Shown in pieces: positions 17,152 to 25,407 of a DNA stretch of 64,000 bases. Made by a program: the position numbers and the translations under genes. The notes under the pieces are model-generated. The model had not been told where the DNA came from and did not search any database. It worked only from the letters and a program-made list of their open reading frames with translations. This stretch comes from Sporichthya brevicatena (GTDB lineage: Bacteria; Actinomycetota; Actinomycetes; Sporichthyales; Sporichthyaceae): NCBI RefSeq assembly GCF_039525035.1, contig NZ_BAAAHE010000049.1, positions 17,488 to 81,487 on the forward strand, read 5' to 3'. The stretch's first letter is position 1. Each line of letters begins with the position of its first letter.

Positions 17152-17175
17152 TCAAATCCCACCGCCACCGCCAGC
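17152..17175 (+). repeat. attR: second copy of the tRNA-Ser 3' repeat
   Basis: Identical for 24 bp to 7796-7819, without the rest of a tRNA. It marks the right boundary of the mobile element. Confidence 0.92.
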
Positions 17176-17537
17176 TCACCAGCACGAACGCCGGGCGACC
17201 CCGTGAGGGGAGCCCGGCGTTCTGGTGTCCGGTCTCAGCTGCGGTCTCATCTGCCCGCAATCACGTCGCGGCGCTCGGCCGCCGGACAAACGCAACCCTG
17301 CGGCGATTCGGCCTCGACCATGCCGTCCGCTACCGAGGTCACAGGCCGGCCGTGCGCCGCCTGTCGTCGCGTGAAGCGGCCATCCGCTGGGCGTACATCG
17401 TCCTGTTCGTGGTGAGCTCACCCGCTACGTGCTCGCGGCCATGCCCCACATTGCCTGCGACGCCCAAGATCGCCTTCCGTCCGTACCCCGTCAGAGCCTG
17501 GATCCGCCGTCGCGGAGCGTTCCAGCCCGGGGCGGAT
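17176..17537. other. Region past attR with paired GGTCTCA repeats
   Basis: No gene is supported. Two GGTCTCA units at 17231-17237 and 17243-17249 (12-bp spacing) match a pair with the same spacing at 18181-18199. This looks like one end of an older element inserted at the same tRNA. Confidence 0.5.
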
Positions 17538-17879
17538 CTACTCGGAGGCGTTCGGTTCGTCACCCCAGCCGGTGCGGTCGGTCCAGTAGCGCGGCTTGCG
17601 CCGCGTGTGCGCGACCGCGAGAACGCGGATCACGTCATCGATCACCAGATAGGCCACCCGATACGGGAAGCGGCGCACCGCGGCCTGGCGCACCGGCAGG
17701 TCGACCGGGAAGCCGGAGATCAACGGGGCCGCATCGGGCCACTGGTCGATGTCGCAGACAGCGGCCTCGACCGCCGCAAGGAACGCCGACCCGAGACCGG
17801 GATGCTGATCGTCGTACCAGTGCGCCGCGTCGGTAAGTTCGGCAGCGGCCTCCGACTCGAAGAGGACCCTGCGCTTCAC
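17538..17879 (-). CDS. parE: ParE/RelE-family toxin
   Basis: 113 aa. The pattern VLFESEAAAELTDAAHWYDDQHPGLG...FLAAVEAAVCDI..WPDAAP and the RRFPYRVAYLVIDDVIRVLAVAHTRRKPRYW end is typical of ParE-like toxins, which poison gyrase, or RelE mRNA nucleases of the same fold. It starts inside the antitoxin stop (ATGA, 17876-17879). The Arg/His-rich end is intact, so it is probably functional. Confidence 0.88.
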   Translation of the reverse strand: MKRRVLFESEAAAELTDAAHWYDDQHPGLGSAFLAAVEAAVCDIDQWPDAAPLISGFPVDLPVRQAAVRRFPYRVAYLVIDDVIRVLAVAHTRRKPRYWTDRTGWGDEPNASE

Positions 17880-18121
17880 CGCTCGGCAAGACGCGTGGCC
17901 AGGCCGTCGCGGACGTCCTGCCAGGGAGTGCCGGCCGAGTCGCCGTCCACGACCCGGCGCGCACGGGCTGCCAGTTCCGAGGCCCAGTCGTCATCGACGA
18001 CCTGAGGGTCGTCGCCCGCCTCGCCGTCCAGGCTCGCCAACAACACCGCCGCGACTCCGGCCCGCTCAGAGGGGGGCAGGGCCAAGGCGTGCTGGAGGAG
18101 GTCGTGCGGCTCGCTGGTCAC
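17876..18121 (-). CDS. Addiction-module antitoxin (TIGR02574-like)
   Basis: 81 aa, the usual partner of ParE in this layout: LLQHALALPPSERAGVAAVLLASLDG is the family signature, followed by an acidic middle and a helical end. It is transcribed first and coupled to the toxin by an ATGA overlap. It should neutralise the toxin and probably autorepress. Confidence 0.85.
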   Translation of the reverse strand: MTSEPHDLLQHALALPPSERAGVAAVLLASLDGEAGDDPQVVDDDWASELAARARRVVDGDSAGTPWQDVRDGLATRLAER

Positions 18122-18180
18122 ATCTGTGAGTGTAGGCCGCGCCGCCGACGAAGGCCCAGGATCGCCGTCGCGACCGGTCT

Positions 18181-18200
18181 GGTCTCATCTCCGGTCTCAT
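18181..18200 (+). repeat. Second GGTCTCA repeat pair
   Basis: GGTCTCAT at 18181-18188 and 18193-18200, 12 bp apart, match the spacing and sequence of the pair at 17231-17249. Together the pairs bracket the ParE module. Interpreted as integrase arm sites left by an earlier element. Confidence 0.5.
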
Positions 18201-18235
18201 TCGTGGACGTCCCGTGGACGTCCACCGCGGCTCCG

Positions 18236-19021
18236 TCAGAGCGCGGCTTCGAGGCGGGCGCCGACCTCGCGGTAGCGGCTGACCGGGATCAGGTGGACGC
18301 CGGCGTAGGCGCCGCTGTCGCGGAGGGCGAGGACCTGCTCGCACGCGGCCTCCACGCCGGCGGCCGGGTCCCGGCGGACGCGCTCGACGAGCTCGGCCGG
18401 GATGTGGATGTCGGGGATGGACGCCCGGAGCCGCTCGGCCATGGTCGTGCTCGCGAGCACCATCACCCCGGCGTAGACCGGCAGGTCGACGGGGTTCTCC
18501 TCGCGCCAGCGCACCAGCGCCTCGGTGGAGTAGCTGACCTGGACGAAGGCGAAGTCGGCTTGCTGCTTCCAGCGCGGGAACCGGCGCCCGAGCCCGGCGG
18601 TGACGCCGAGGCGGAACGGGCCGACCCCGTCGAAGGCGGGGCGGTCGGTGGTCGCGCGGGCCTCCTCCAGCATCGCGCCCACCGTGAGCTCGCTGGTCCG
18701 GTCGCCGGCCGTCGGCTTGTCACCGTGGACGAACAGGAACTGGTCGACCCCGTACGCGGCCGCGGTGAGCAGGTCCCGGCGGAAGCCGAGCAGGTTGCGG
18801 TCACGGGCGTTCACGCACGCCACCGACCGGCCCCCCATCGCCTCGACCTCGTGCGCCACGGCGATGCTCGAGACGGTCGCCCGGCCGATGTGGTTGTCCG
18901 GGATCAGGAACGCGTCCGCGATCGGCGCGAGCACCCCGATCTGGTGGCGGACGTGCTTGAGGTCCGGCCGGGTGGGCGGCTCGACCTCGCAGATGACGCG
19001 GAAGTCAGACTCGTCAGGCAC
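18236..19021 (-). CDS. Methylenetetrahydrofolate reductase-like protein
   Basis: 261-aa TIM-barrel protein of the MetF superfamily. It has the CEVEPP start, the NHIGRATVSS and VACVNARDRN segments, VHGDKP near the flavin site, and the KQQADFAFVQVSYSTEAL strand that corresponds to MetF's conserved Q/F region. The true MetF partner genes are absent. It is probably an FAD-dependent folate enzyme or a divergent relative; the exact substrate is uncertain. Confidence 0.75.
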   Translation of the reverse strand: MPDESDFRVICEVEPPTRPDLKHVRHQIGVLAPIADAFLIPDNHIGRATVSSIAVAHEVEAMGGRSVACVNARDRNLLGFRRDLLTAAAYGVDQFLFVHGDKPTAGDRTSELTVGAMLEEARATTDRPAFDGVGPFRLGVTAGLGRRFPRWKQQADFAFVQVSYSTEALVRWREENPVDLPVYAGVMVLASTTMAERLRASIPDIHIPAELVERVRRDPAAGVEAACEQVLALRDSGAYAGVHLIPVSRYREVGARLEAAL

Positions 19022-19060
19022 GGCAGGAACCTAGCCGCCCCGGGGCAACGAGGGTCGGCG

Positions 19061-19708
19061 TCAGGCGTCGAGTTCGAGCGCGGGCATCGGGCGGTGGGCG
19101 ATCTCGGTCGCCTCGGCGGCGGGGACGCCGAAGGCGCGGAGCATCATCTCGGCGCCCGCGGAGTCGGCGTCGGGACCGAAGCGGCCGGCGAGGACGCCCT
19201 TGATCGCGGCGAAGCCCGCGGCGGAGACCGAGGTCAGCGCGAGTTCGAGGTCCCCGATGGCGAAGCGGCCAGTCTCCATCCCGCGCTCCAGGGTCTTGCG
19301 CGCGTAGGGGAGCAGGGACTCCTCGAACTTGGTGTCGGCGCCCTCGAGTTTGGTCATCACCGCGGCGAGCTCGGGCTGCTCGGCGGCGAAGCGGACGAAG
19401 CGGCGGTAGGCGAACGCTGCGGTCTCGGCGGCGTCGTCGAACTCCAGCGCCTTGGTGCCGATCATCGCGGACACGCTGGCCATCACCTCGAGCAGGACGG
19501 CCTCGACGAGGGCTTCCTTGGACTCGAAGTGGCTGTAGAAAGTGCCGAACCCGATGTCGGCGCGTTCGGTGACGTCACCGATCCGCAGGTTGGCCTCGCC
19601 GCCCTCGGCGAGCACCTGGCGCGCCGCCGCGAGCAGCCGCTCCCGCGCCTCGGTCTTGCGGCGCTCACGGCGCCCCTCTTTCGGCGCCTTCGGTTCCGCT
19701 TTCTCCAC
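19061..19708 (-). CDS. TetR-family regulator
   Basis: 215 aa. The N-terminal helix-turn-helix (ARERLLAAARQVLAEGG...IGDVTERADIGFGTFYSHFESKEAL) is classic TetR, with a variable ligand domain after it. It is divergent from the FAD oxidoreductase gene, 71 bp away, and probably represses it through the palindrome between them. Confidence 0.88.
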   Translation of the reverse strand: MEKAEPKAPKEGRRERRKTEARERLLAAARQVLAEGGEANLRIGDVTERADIGFGTFYSHFESKEALVEAVLLEVMASVSAMIGTKALEFDDAAETAAFAYRRFVRFAAEQPELAAVMTKLEGADTKFEESLLPYARKTLERGMETGRFAIGDLELALTSVSAAGFAAIKGVLAGRFGPDADSAGAEMMLRAFGVPAAEATEIAHRPMPALELDA

Positions 19709-19745
19709 GTCCGAACGATGCCACAGGCGAATGAACTTTCAAACT

Positions 19746-19759
19746 TGATTTGCGAATCA
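19746..19759. promoter_or_regulatory. Candidate TetR operator
   Basis: TGATT-TGCG-AATCA inverted repeat in an unusually AT-rich stretch between the TetR gene and the divergent oxidoreductase gene. Likely overlaps both promoters. Short arms, so moderate support. Confidence 0.5.
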
Positions 19760-19779
19760 GGTAGGCGGAGGATGTGTGC

Positions 19780-21384
19780 ATGACCACACCGCTGCAGTCC
19801 TCCCAGCAGTACGACGTCGTCATCGTCGGCGCGGGCCACAACGGCCTCACCGCCGGCTGCTACCTGGCCAAGGCCGGGAAGCGGGTGCTGATCGTCGAGG
19901 CCTCGCCGCAGTTCGGCGGGATGACGGCCACGAACGCCACGCTCCCGGAGGCGCCGAACCACCTGTTCAACGAGGGCGCGATCCAGCTCACCGGCATCTT
20001 CCGGCTCTCCGGGGTCGCGGAGGAGCTGGAGCTGTACAAGTACGGGCTGCGCGAGATCCCGGTCGACCCGGCGCACATCCAGCTCGCCCCCGACGGCAGC
20101 TCGCTCGCGATCTGGAAGGACGCGAGCAGGACCGCCGACGAGCTGCGGTACTTCTCCCCGAAGGACGCGCGGGCGTGGCTGGAGATGTCGAACGCCATGT
20201 ACTACGCGATGGGTCCGGTCATCGAGTACATGAAGGTCCACCCGACGCGGCCGCTGAGCAAGGAGCTGCTGAAGGAGACGGCGAAGGCGGTCCCGCACCT
20301 GCGCAAGATGTGGGGTCTCAAGCACATCGTCGGGGCGTCCCACTTCGAGTTCCTCGACGAGACCTTCGAGTCCCCGCTGCCCAAGGGCGCCCTGTCGGCG
20401 ATGGCGGCTTTCTCGCAACTCAAGCTCGACATGACCGCCTGGGCGATGATCTACCTCGGCATCGTGCAGCGCGTCGCCAACGCGATGCCGATCGGCGGCA
20501 CGGCCGCCCTGCCGAAGGCACTGCACGCCTGCTTCGTCGCGCACGGCGGCGAGGTCCGCCTCTCCGCGCCGGTCGCCGAGCTCAAGGTCGAGGGCGACCG
20601 CGTCGCCGCGGTGGTGCTGGAGTCCGGCGAGACGATCCGCGCCCGCGAGGGTGTGATGACGACGTGCAACCCGATCATCACCCTGACCAAGCTGCTCCCG
20701 CCGGGCACGTTCGGCTCCAAGCTCGAGGCCCGGGCCAAGGACATCCCGATCCGCAAGACCCACGCCACCTCGCTGAAGATCAACGTCGCGACCAGCGGCA
20801 AGATCACGATGGAGAAGCACCGGCAGTGGCGTAAGGACAAGCTCGACCCGACCGGGATCCTCGTCGCCTGGGCGACCCTCGAGGAGCAGAGCGCCGCCTG
20901 GGACGCCACCGTCCGCGGCGAGTGGTACTCGCCGATGCCGGTCCACTGCTCGATCGTCCCGAGCCGGGTCGACCCGACCCAGGCCCCCGAGGGGGGCGAC
21001 ACGTTCTGGCTGTGGTCGGGCATCCCGCCGGTGAACCCGGTCGTGCCGTGGGAGCAGGTCCGCCACGAGGTCGGCCAGGCCGTCATCAAGGACGCGTCGC
21101 AGTACTACGTCGGCCTCGACACCTACGAGATCGGCCGCACCGTGCTGTGCGGCCCCGACCTGGAGGCGCGCTTCAACGCCCCGGCCGGGAACGTCTACCA
21201 CGTCGACCCGCTCATCACGCGGTTCGGACCGATGCGCCCGGCCCCCGGGTTCGGCCGGTACCGGACGCCGCTCAAGGGCCTCTACCTCTCCGGCGCGGGC
21301 ACGCACCCGACCGGTGGTGTCTGCTCGCTGCCGGGCAAACTCGCCGCGCAGACGCTGCTCGGGGACCTGGCCAAGGGGAAGTGA
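19780..21384 (+). CDS. Phytoene desaturase-like FAD oxidoreductase
   Basis: 534 aa from ATG 19780, chosen over GTG 19774 because GGCGGAGG lies 7 nt before it. An N-terminal Rossmann motif (VVIVGAGHNG at 13-22) and EAS at the end of the second strand bind FAD. The C-terminal GLYLSGAGTHPTGGV closes the FAD site, as in CrtI/CrtO/PYROXD2 proteins. The substrate is unknown; no carotenoid genes adjoin it. Probably under TetR control. Confidence 0.82.
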   Translation: MTTPLQSSQQYDVVIVGAGHNGLTAGCYLAKAGKRVLIVEASPQFGGMTATNATLPEAPNHLFNEGAIQLTGIFRLSGVAEELELYKYGLREIPVDPAHIQLAPDGSSLAIWKDASRTADELRYFSPKDARAWLEMSNAMYYAMGPVIEYMKVHPTRPLSKELLKETAKAVPHLRKMWGLKHIVGASHFEFLDETFESPLPKGALSAMAAFSQLKLDMTAWAMIYLGIVQRVANAMPIGGTAALPKALHACFVAHGGEVRLSAPVAELKVEGDRVAAVVLESGETIRAREGVMTTCNPIITLTKLLPPGTFGSKLEARAKDIPIRKTHATSLKINVATSGKITMEKHRQWRKDKLDPTGILVAWATLEEQSAAWDATVRGEWYSPMPVHCSIVPSRVDPTQAPEGGDTFWLWSGIPPVNPVVPWEQVRHEVGQAVIKDASQYYVGLDTYEIGRTVLCGPDLEARFNAPAGNVYHVDPLITRFGPMRPAPGFGRYRTPLKGLYLSGAGTHPTGGVCSLPGKLAAQTLLGDLAKGK

Positions 21385-21485
21385 CCCGGGGCCGCCACCA
21401 GGCGGCACTCAGGAAGTAGTCAGGTGTGACCGGTTGCGGCCGGGGCAGTCCGGCGGGGACATCAACCGCCCTTTCGGAGGTACCT

Positions 21486-21791
21486 ATGCCCCGGTCGCCA
21501 CTCGCCCGCCGCACCGTCGCCGTCGCCGCCGCTGTCATCCTCGGCTCCGGCCTGCTCGCGGGGTGCGGAGACGATGACGACGACAACCCCGGCGTCGGCC
21601 AGCAGATCAGCGACACGGCCGACGACCTCAAGAACGACGCCGAGGACAAGGCCGGTGACGCGAAGGACAAGGCCGGCGACGCCAAGGACGACGCCAAGGA
21701 CAAGGCCGGCGACGCCAAGGACAAGGCCGGCGACGCCAAGGACGACGCCAAGGACAAGGCCGGCGACGTGCAGGACGACGTGCAGAACTAG
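21486..21791 (+). CDS. Lipoprotein with KAGDAKD repeats
   Basis: 101 aa from ATG 21486, GGAGG 6-10 nt upstream. A lipobox LLAGC (Cys27) anchors it to the outer face of the membrane. The mature part is almost all charged repeats of the form DKAGDAKD/DDAKDKAGDAKD, whose DNA is repeated nearly exactly. Such amphipathic repeats resemble LEA-like or YtxH-like helices and may protect the envelope; this is inference. A strong terminator follows. Confidence 0.8.
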   Translation: MPRSPLARRTVAVAAAVILGSGLLAGCGDDDDDNPGVGQQISDTADDLKNDAEDKAGDAKDKAGDAKDDAKDKAGDAKDKAGDAKDDAKDKAGDVQDDVQN

Positions 21792-21815
21792 CGCCGAGCG
21801 GTCGCGAGACACGAA

Positions 21816-21842
21816 ACGGCCCCCGCCGGTGGCGGGGGCCGT
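21816..21842 (+). terminator. Strong intrinsic-type terminator
   Basis: A perfect 12-bp GC-rich stem (ACGGCCCCCGCC with GGCGGGGGCCGT) and a 3-nt loop, 24 bp after the lipoprotein stop, followed by TGTTGTGT. It may also serve the convergent DnaJ-domain gene, which ends 24 bp further on. Confidence 0.85.
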
Positions 21843-21866
21843 TGTTGTGTCGCGTGACGGGAGTGG

Positions 21867-22208
21867 TCAGTACACCTCGACGACGACCGTGAGGTCGCCG
21901 AATCCGTCCGGCGCCGGAGCGCTCACCCGCGGAACCCGGAACCGGCGGCCGCTCGTCGTCCCCGGGGGAACCCGGAGTCGAACGACCGTGCCCGGTGCGG
22001 GCACCTTGATCAGAGCCCCGTGCGCGGCCTCGGTGGCCGAGATCGGCACCACGAGGACCAGTTCGGATCCCTGCCGTTCGAACCGCGGTGTCGGTGCGGT
22101 CTTCGGCACGGTCTTCAGCGCCGGCGCCGAGCCACCCGGGCGGGAGGCGGGCACGACGGGGCGAGGCTGGGACCAGTACTCCCGTTCTAGCCACGTCATC
22201 GCTGTCAT
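21867..22208 (-). CDS. Orphan DnaJ C-terminal substrate-binding domain protein
   Basis: 113 aa from ATG 22208 (GGAAGGAG 7 nt before it; ATG 22214 is too close to the site). Residues about 45-113 match DnaJ C-terminal domain II: VVPISATEAAHGALIKVPAPG..VRLRVPPGTTSGRRFRV...GDLTVVVEV. There is no J domain, Gly/Phe region or zinc finger, so it cannot stimulate DnaK alone. It may bind unfolded protein or dimerise with a full DnaJ. Confidence 0.7.
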   Translation of the reverse strand: MTAMTWLEREYWSQPRPVVPASRPGGSAPALKTVPKTAPTPRFERQGSELVLVVPISATEAAHGALIKVPAPGTVVRLRVPPGTTSGRRFRVPRVSAPAPDGFGDLTVVVEVY

Positions 22209-22489
22209 GCTCATACTCCTTCCCCCTCCGACCTCTCCGTACTCCAGCGTGACTCTCGAAGCGCACGGATGTGTTGCGTCGGAGTGAAATTCGTAAGACG
22301 GCCGGGCGGCGGATTGCTCCCTCGCCCGGATCTCCCCACCACGCCAACGAGTCGGCGCCGCCGATGGTGCCCGGCGACCAGCCCACTCCGAGCCCGGAGC
22401 GGTGTCAAGGCGTGGCCCCCGACGGAGCCGGAACGTCCCGGACATACGGGTAGATTCCCCGAGGCAGCTCGAGGAAGGTCCCGATCCGC

Positions 22490-23437
22490 GTGCAGCTGGA
22501 TCTCGTCCCGGAGATCGTCGTCCTCGGCCTGACCGTGGCGGCGCTCTACGGCATGCTTCCGGTCGCGATCGTGCTGACCTACCGGATCAGCCGGACGATC
22601 GCGTTCGTCCACGGCGGCATCGCGATCTTCGGCGCGCTGACCTACGCCTACCTGGCGCGCGGCCCGGCCGGCACCACCGCGGAGGACTTCGGCCGCAACG
22701 ATCCGATCGTCGCGACCAAGCTCGCGCTGCTGCTCACGATCGTCGGCGGGGCGGTCGTCGGCGTCGCGTTCGGGGCGCTGGTCATGTCCCGCTGGATGGC
22801 GGAGCTGCCCGGTATGACGTTGACGGTCGTCTCGATCGCGGGGCTGCTGGTCATCGGCAATCTGTCCGGCTACTACATCCGCCCGGGCGGGCTCTCGAGC
22901 ACGCCGAGCCCGTTCGGGGACGGCGGGACGCGGGTCGGCGACGTCGTCGTCACGAACCACCGCTTGGCGGCGTTCGTCCTGCTGTGCGTGCTGGTCGCCG
23001 GGCTCGCCCTGTTCCTGTCCCGGACCTACACCGGGCTGGCCATCCGCGCGATCGCCGACGACGTGGAGGCGAGCGTCTGGTGCGGCGCCAAGCTCCGGCT
23101 GATCGGCACCGGGGTCTACGGCGTCTCGGGCGCGGTCGCCGCTCTCGCCGGCGCCATGTACGCCGCGGCCGTCGCCGAACCCGTCGACGGACTGCTCCTG
23201 CTGATGGTGCGCGGGATGCTCATCGCCGTCGTCGGCGGACTGCGGAGCCTGCCGCTGGCGCTCGCCGGGGCGGTCGTCTACGGCATCCTCGAGACGGCCC
23301 TGGTCGTCGGATTCTTCGGCGAGGTCACCGCGGGGACCCGCGAGATCACGCTGTCGTGCACGCTGCTGGCGCTGATCGTGATCGCGGCCCGGTTCCGGCG
23401 CGAGACGTTCTTCCTGCTCGAACGGCGGCAGGCGTGA
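22490..23437 (+). CDS. livH: ABC transporter permease, LivH type
   Basis: 315-aa polytopic membrane protein with about eight hydrophobic segments, from GTG 22490. FVHGGIAIFGALTYAYLA and the IRAIADDVEASVWCGAKLRLIGTGVYGVSGAVAALAG region are the LivH permease signature of hydrophobic amino-acid type transporters. Its stop overlaps the next GTG (23434-23437). Imports an unknown solute with the two proteins that follow. Confidence 0.85.
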   Translation: MQLDLVPEIVVLGLTVAALYGMLPVAIVLTYRISRTIAFVHGGIAIFGALTYAYLARGPAGTTAEDFGRNDPIVATKLALLLTIVGGAVVGVAFGALVMSRWMAELPGMTLTVVSIAGLLVIGNLSGYYIRPGGLSSTPSPFGDGGTRVGDVVVTNHRLAAFVLLCVLVAGLALFLSRTYTGLAIRAIADDVEASVWCGAKLRLIGTGVYGVSGAVAALAGAMYAAAVAEPVDGLLLLMVRGMLIAVVGGLRSLPLALAGAVVYGILETALVVGFFGEVTAGTREITLSCTLLALIVIAARFRRETFFLLERRQA

Positions 23438-25407
23438 CGAGCGTGGCCCCGGACATCTTCGAGGGGCTGGAGACCAAGTCCCGCCCGGTCGTGCGGGCGA
23501 TGAGCAGTCCGGCCTCGCTGGTCCTCACCGGGCTGCTCGTCGCGTGGGGTCTGTGGATGGCGGACTACCGGGTCTTCGGGCTGACCGCCGCGATCCCGGT
23601 GGCGATCCTGGGCCTCGGCCTGCTCGTGCTGCAGGGCTGGGCGCGGGAGATCTCGCTCGCCTCGGCCGGGGTGTTCGCCTCGGCGATGTACTACGCCAAC
23701 TGGCTCGACCGCGACGACCAGGGCAAGGGTCTGCCGTGGATCGTCGCGGCCCTGATCGCGGTCGCGATCGCCACCGCGTTCATGGCGGGCCTCGCGCTCG
23801 TCTCGGGGCGGCTGCCGACGATCTACCTCGTCATCCTCACTCTCGGCCTGCAGGTGACGATCGAGAAGACGATCTACCCGATCGGCTACCTGTCCGGCGG
23901 GGTCTCCGGCGGCAACGGCGGGGCGCCGCTGGTGAACCCGAGACCGGAGCCGCTCGGCCTCGACCTCGTCGACGACCGGATCTTCTACTTCTTCGCGCTC
24001 GCCTGGCTGGCGGTCGTTCTCGTGCTGCTCATCCGGCTGCGGCGCAGCCCGGCCGGGCTCGCCTTCCTGGTCGTCGGGTCGAACCGGCAGTCCGCGGCGG
24101 CGCTCGGCATCCCGCCCGTGCGGTTCCGGGTGCTGGCGTTCACCCTCGCCGGCTTCCTCGCCGGGGTCGGCGGCGTCCTCGGGTCGATGTTCTACGTGAC
24201 GCCGCCGTTGTTCCTCGGCTGGGACGTCGAGACCTCGCTGCTGCTGCTCTGCATCCCGGTGCTCGCGGGCGTCGACTCGATGGCGGCCGTGATCGTCGTC
24301 GCCGCGTACCTGTACGTGATGCCGATCGAGCTCGAGCGCTGGGACATCGAGCAGAGCTTCATCGCCTCGGTCGCGCTCGGGTTCGGCGCGCTGTTCGGGG
24401 CACGCGGCGTCGGCGGGCGGATGCAGGACCTGGAACGCCGGCGGCGATACGGCAAGCGCCGGCAGCGGACCCGGCGCAAGCGTCTGGCGACCGCGGTGCT
24501 GCGGGAGTCCGCCGGGCTCGCGGACGAGAACGCCGGCGTCCTGAGCCCCGCCGAGCGCAGCGCGTGCCTCGAGGTGCTGGAGCGCTGGCTGCCGCCGCGG
24601 CCCGAGAGCGGGACCGCGCTGCGCACCACCGACGTCCGCCTGGCATTCGGGCCGATCCGCGCACTGACCGGGGCGAGCATCGAAGTGCCGGTCGGGCAGA
24701 TGGTCGGGCTGATCGGTCCCAACGGCGCCGGCAAGACGACGCTGTTCGACGTCGTCTCCGGATTCACCGCGCCGGACTCCGGCACCGTCGAGCTGTTCGG
24801 TCGCGATGTCACCCGCACGAGTGCGTGGGACCGCTCGCGGCTCGGCATGACCCGGACGTTCCAGAACACGCGCGTCATCCCGGAGCTCACCGCCGGGGAC
24901 AACATCTGCGGCGGGGCGTGGGCGGCGGTGCGGGCGCGGACCGCGTCGTTCGTCGCGGGTCGCCCGTCGGCGTGGGCCGCGCTGCGCGAGGCCGAGGAGG
25001 CCGGGTACGCGGCAGCGCGACTGCTCGACGTCCACACCTACTGGGACGAGCGGGTCGGGACGCTGGAGTTCTCCGCCCGGCGCCGGGTCGAGATCGCCCG
25101 CGCCCTGGTCGCCGGCCCCCGCCTGCTCCTGCTCGACGAGCCCGCGGCCGGGCTCGACCCCGCGTCGTCGTCGGCGATGTTCTCGCTGATCCGTCGGCTG
25201 CACAGCGATCTCGGGCTCTCGGTCCTGATCGTCGAGCACTACGTCAAGGCCGTGCTCGACAGTTGCGACTCCGTCCACGTCCTCGCCGAGGGACGCGTAC
25301 TCGCGACGGGCACGCCGGCCGAGATCGCGGCGAACACCGAGGTGCAGCAGCGGTACCTCGGCACGCGCCTGGACTACCTCGACGGCCTGGAGCCCGCCCG
25401 TGACTGA
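23434..25407 (+). CDS. LivM permease fused to LivG ATPase
   Basis: 657 aa from GTG 23434. Residues about 25-330 are a LivM-type permease; after a basic linker (331-395) comes a LivG ATPase with Walker A GPNGAGKT (428-435), Q-loop TFQNTR and Walker B LLLLDEPAAGLDP. The usual signature motif is replaced by LEFSARRR before VEIARALV. Fusion of these two subunits is uncommon but recurs in actinobacteria. Its end overlaps livF by 8 nt. Confidence 0.83.
   Translation: MTSVAPDIFEGLETKSRPVVRAMSSPASLVLTGLLVAWGLWMADYRVFGLTAAIPVAILGLGLLVLQGWAREISLASAGVFASAMYYANWLDRDDQGKGLPWIVAALIAVAIATAFMAGLALVSGRLPTIYLVILTLGLQVTIEKTIYPIGYLSGGVSGGNGGAPLVNPRPEPLGLDLVDDRIFYFFALAWLAVVLVLLIRLRRSPAGLAFLVVGSNRQSAAALGIPPVRFRVLAFTLAGFLAGVGGVLGSMFYVTPPLFLGWDVETSLLLLCIPVLAGVDSMAAVIVVAAYLYVMPIELERWDIEQSFIASVALGFGALFGARGVGGRMQDLERRRRYGKRRQRTRRKRLATAVLRESAGLADENAGVLSPAERSACLEVLERWLPPRPESGTALRTTDVRLAFGPIRALTGASIEVPVGQMVGLIGPNGAGKTTLFDVVSGFTAPDSGTVELFGRDVTRTSAWDRSRLGMTRTFQNTRVIPELTAGDNICGGAWAAVRARTASFVAGRPSAWAALREAEEAGYAAARLLDVHTYWDERVGTLEFSARRRVEIARALVAGPRLLLLDEPAAGLDPASSSAMFSLIRRLHSDLGLSVLIVEHYVKAVLDSCDSVHVLAEGRVLATGTPAEIAANTEVQQRYLGTRLDYLDGLEPARD

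Larger units (their letters stand above)
7796..17175. mobile_element. 9.4-kb integrative mobilizable element in tRNA-Ser(CGA)
   Basis: Bounded by the 24-bp attL/attR cores. Gene order from attL: tyrosine integrase, excisionase, iterons, MobF relaxase-helicase, secreted six-Cys protein, unknown 298-aa protein, XRE protein and nucleotidyltransferase-like protein, attR. There is a relaxase but no type IV secretion gene and no FtsK/TraB-type translocase, so it resembles an IME that borrows transfer machinery, not a self-transmissible ICE or AICE. Matching 15-bp repeats lie just inside both ends. All core parts look intact, so it may still excise. Confidence 0.88.

Noticed and set aside
22402-25407. 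A single 1001-residue frame covering livH and livM-livG
   Set aside because: Its first third lies in the wrong frame of livH; the real start is GTG 23434 overlapping the livH stop.
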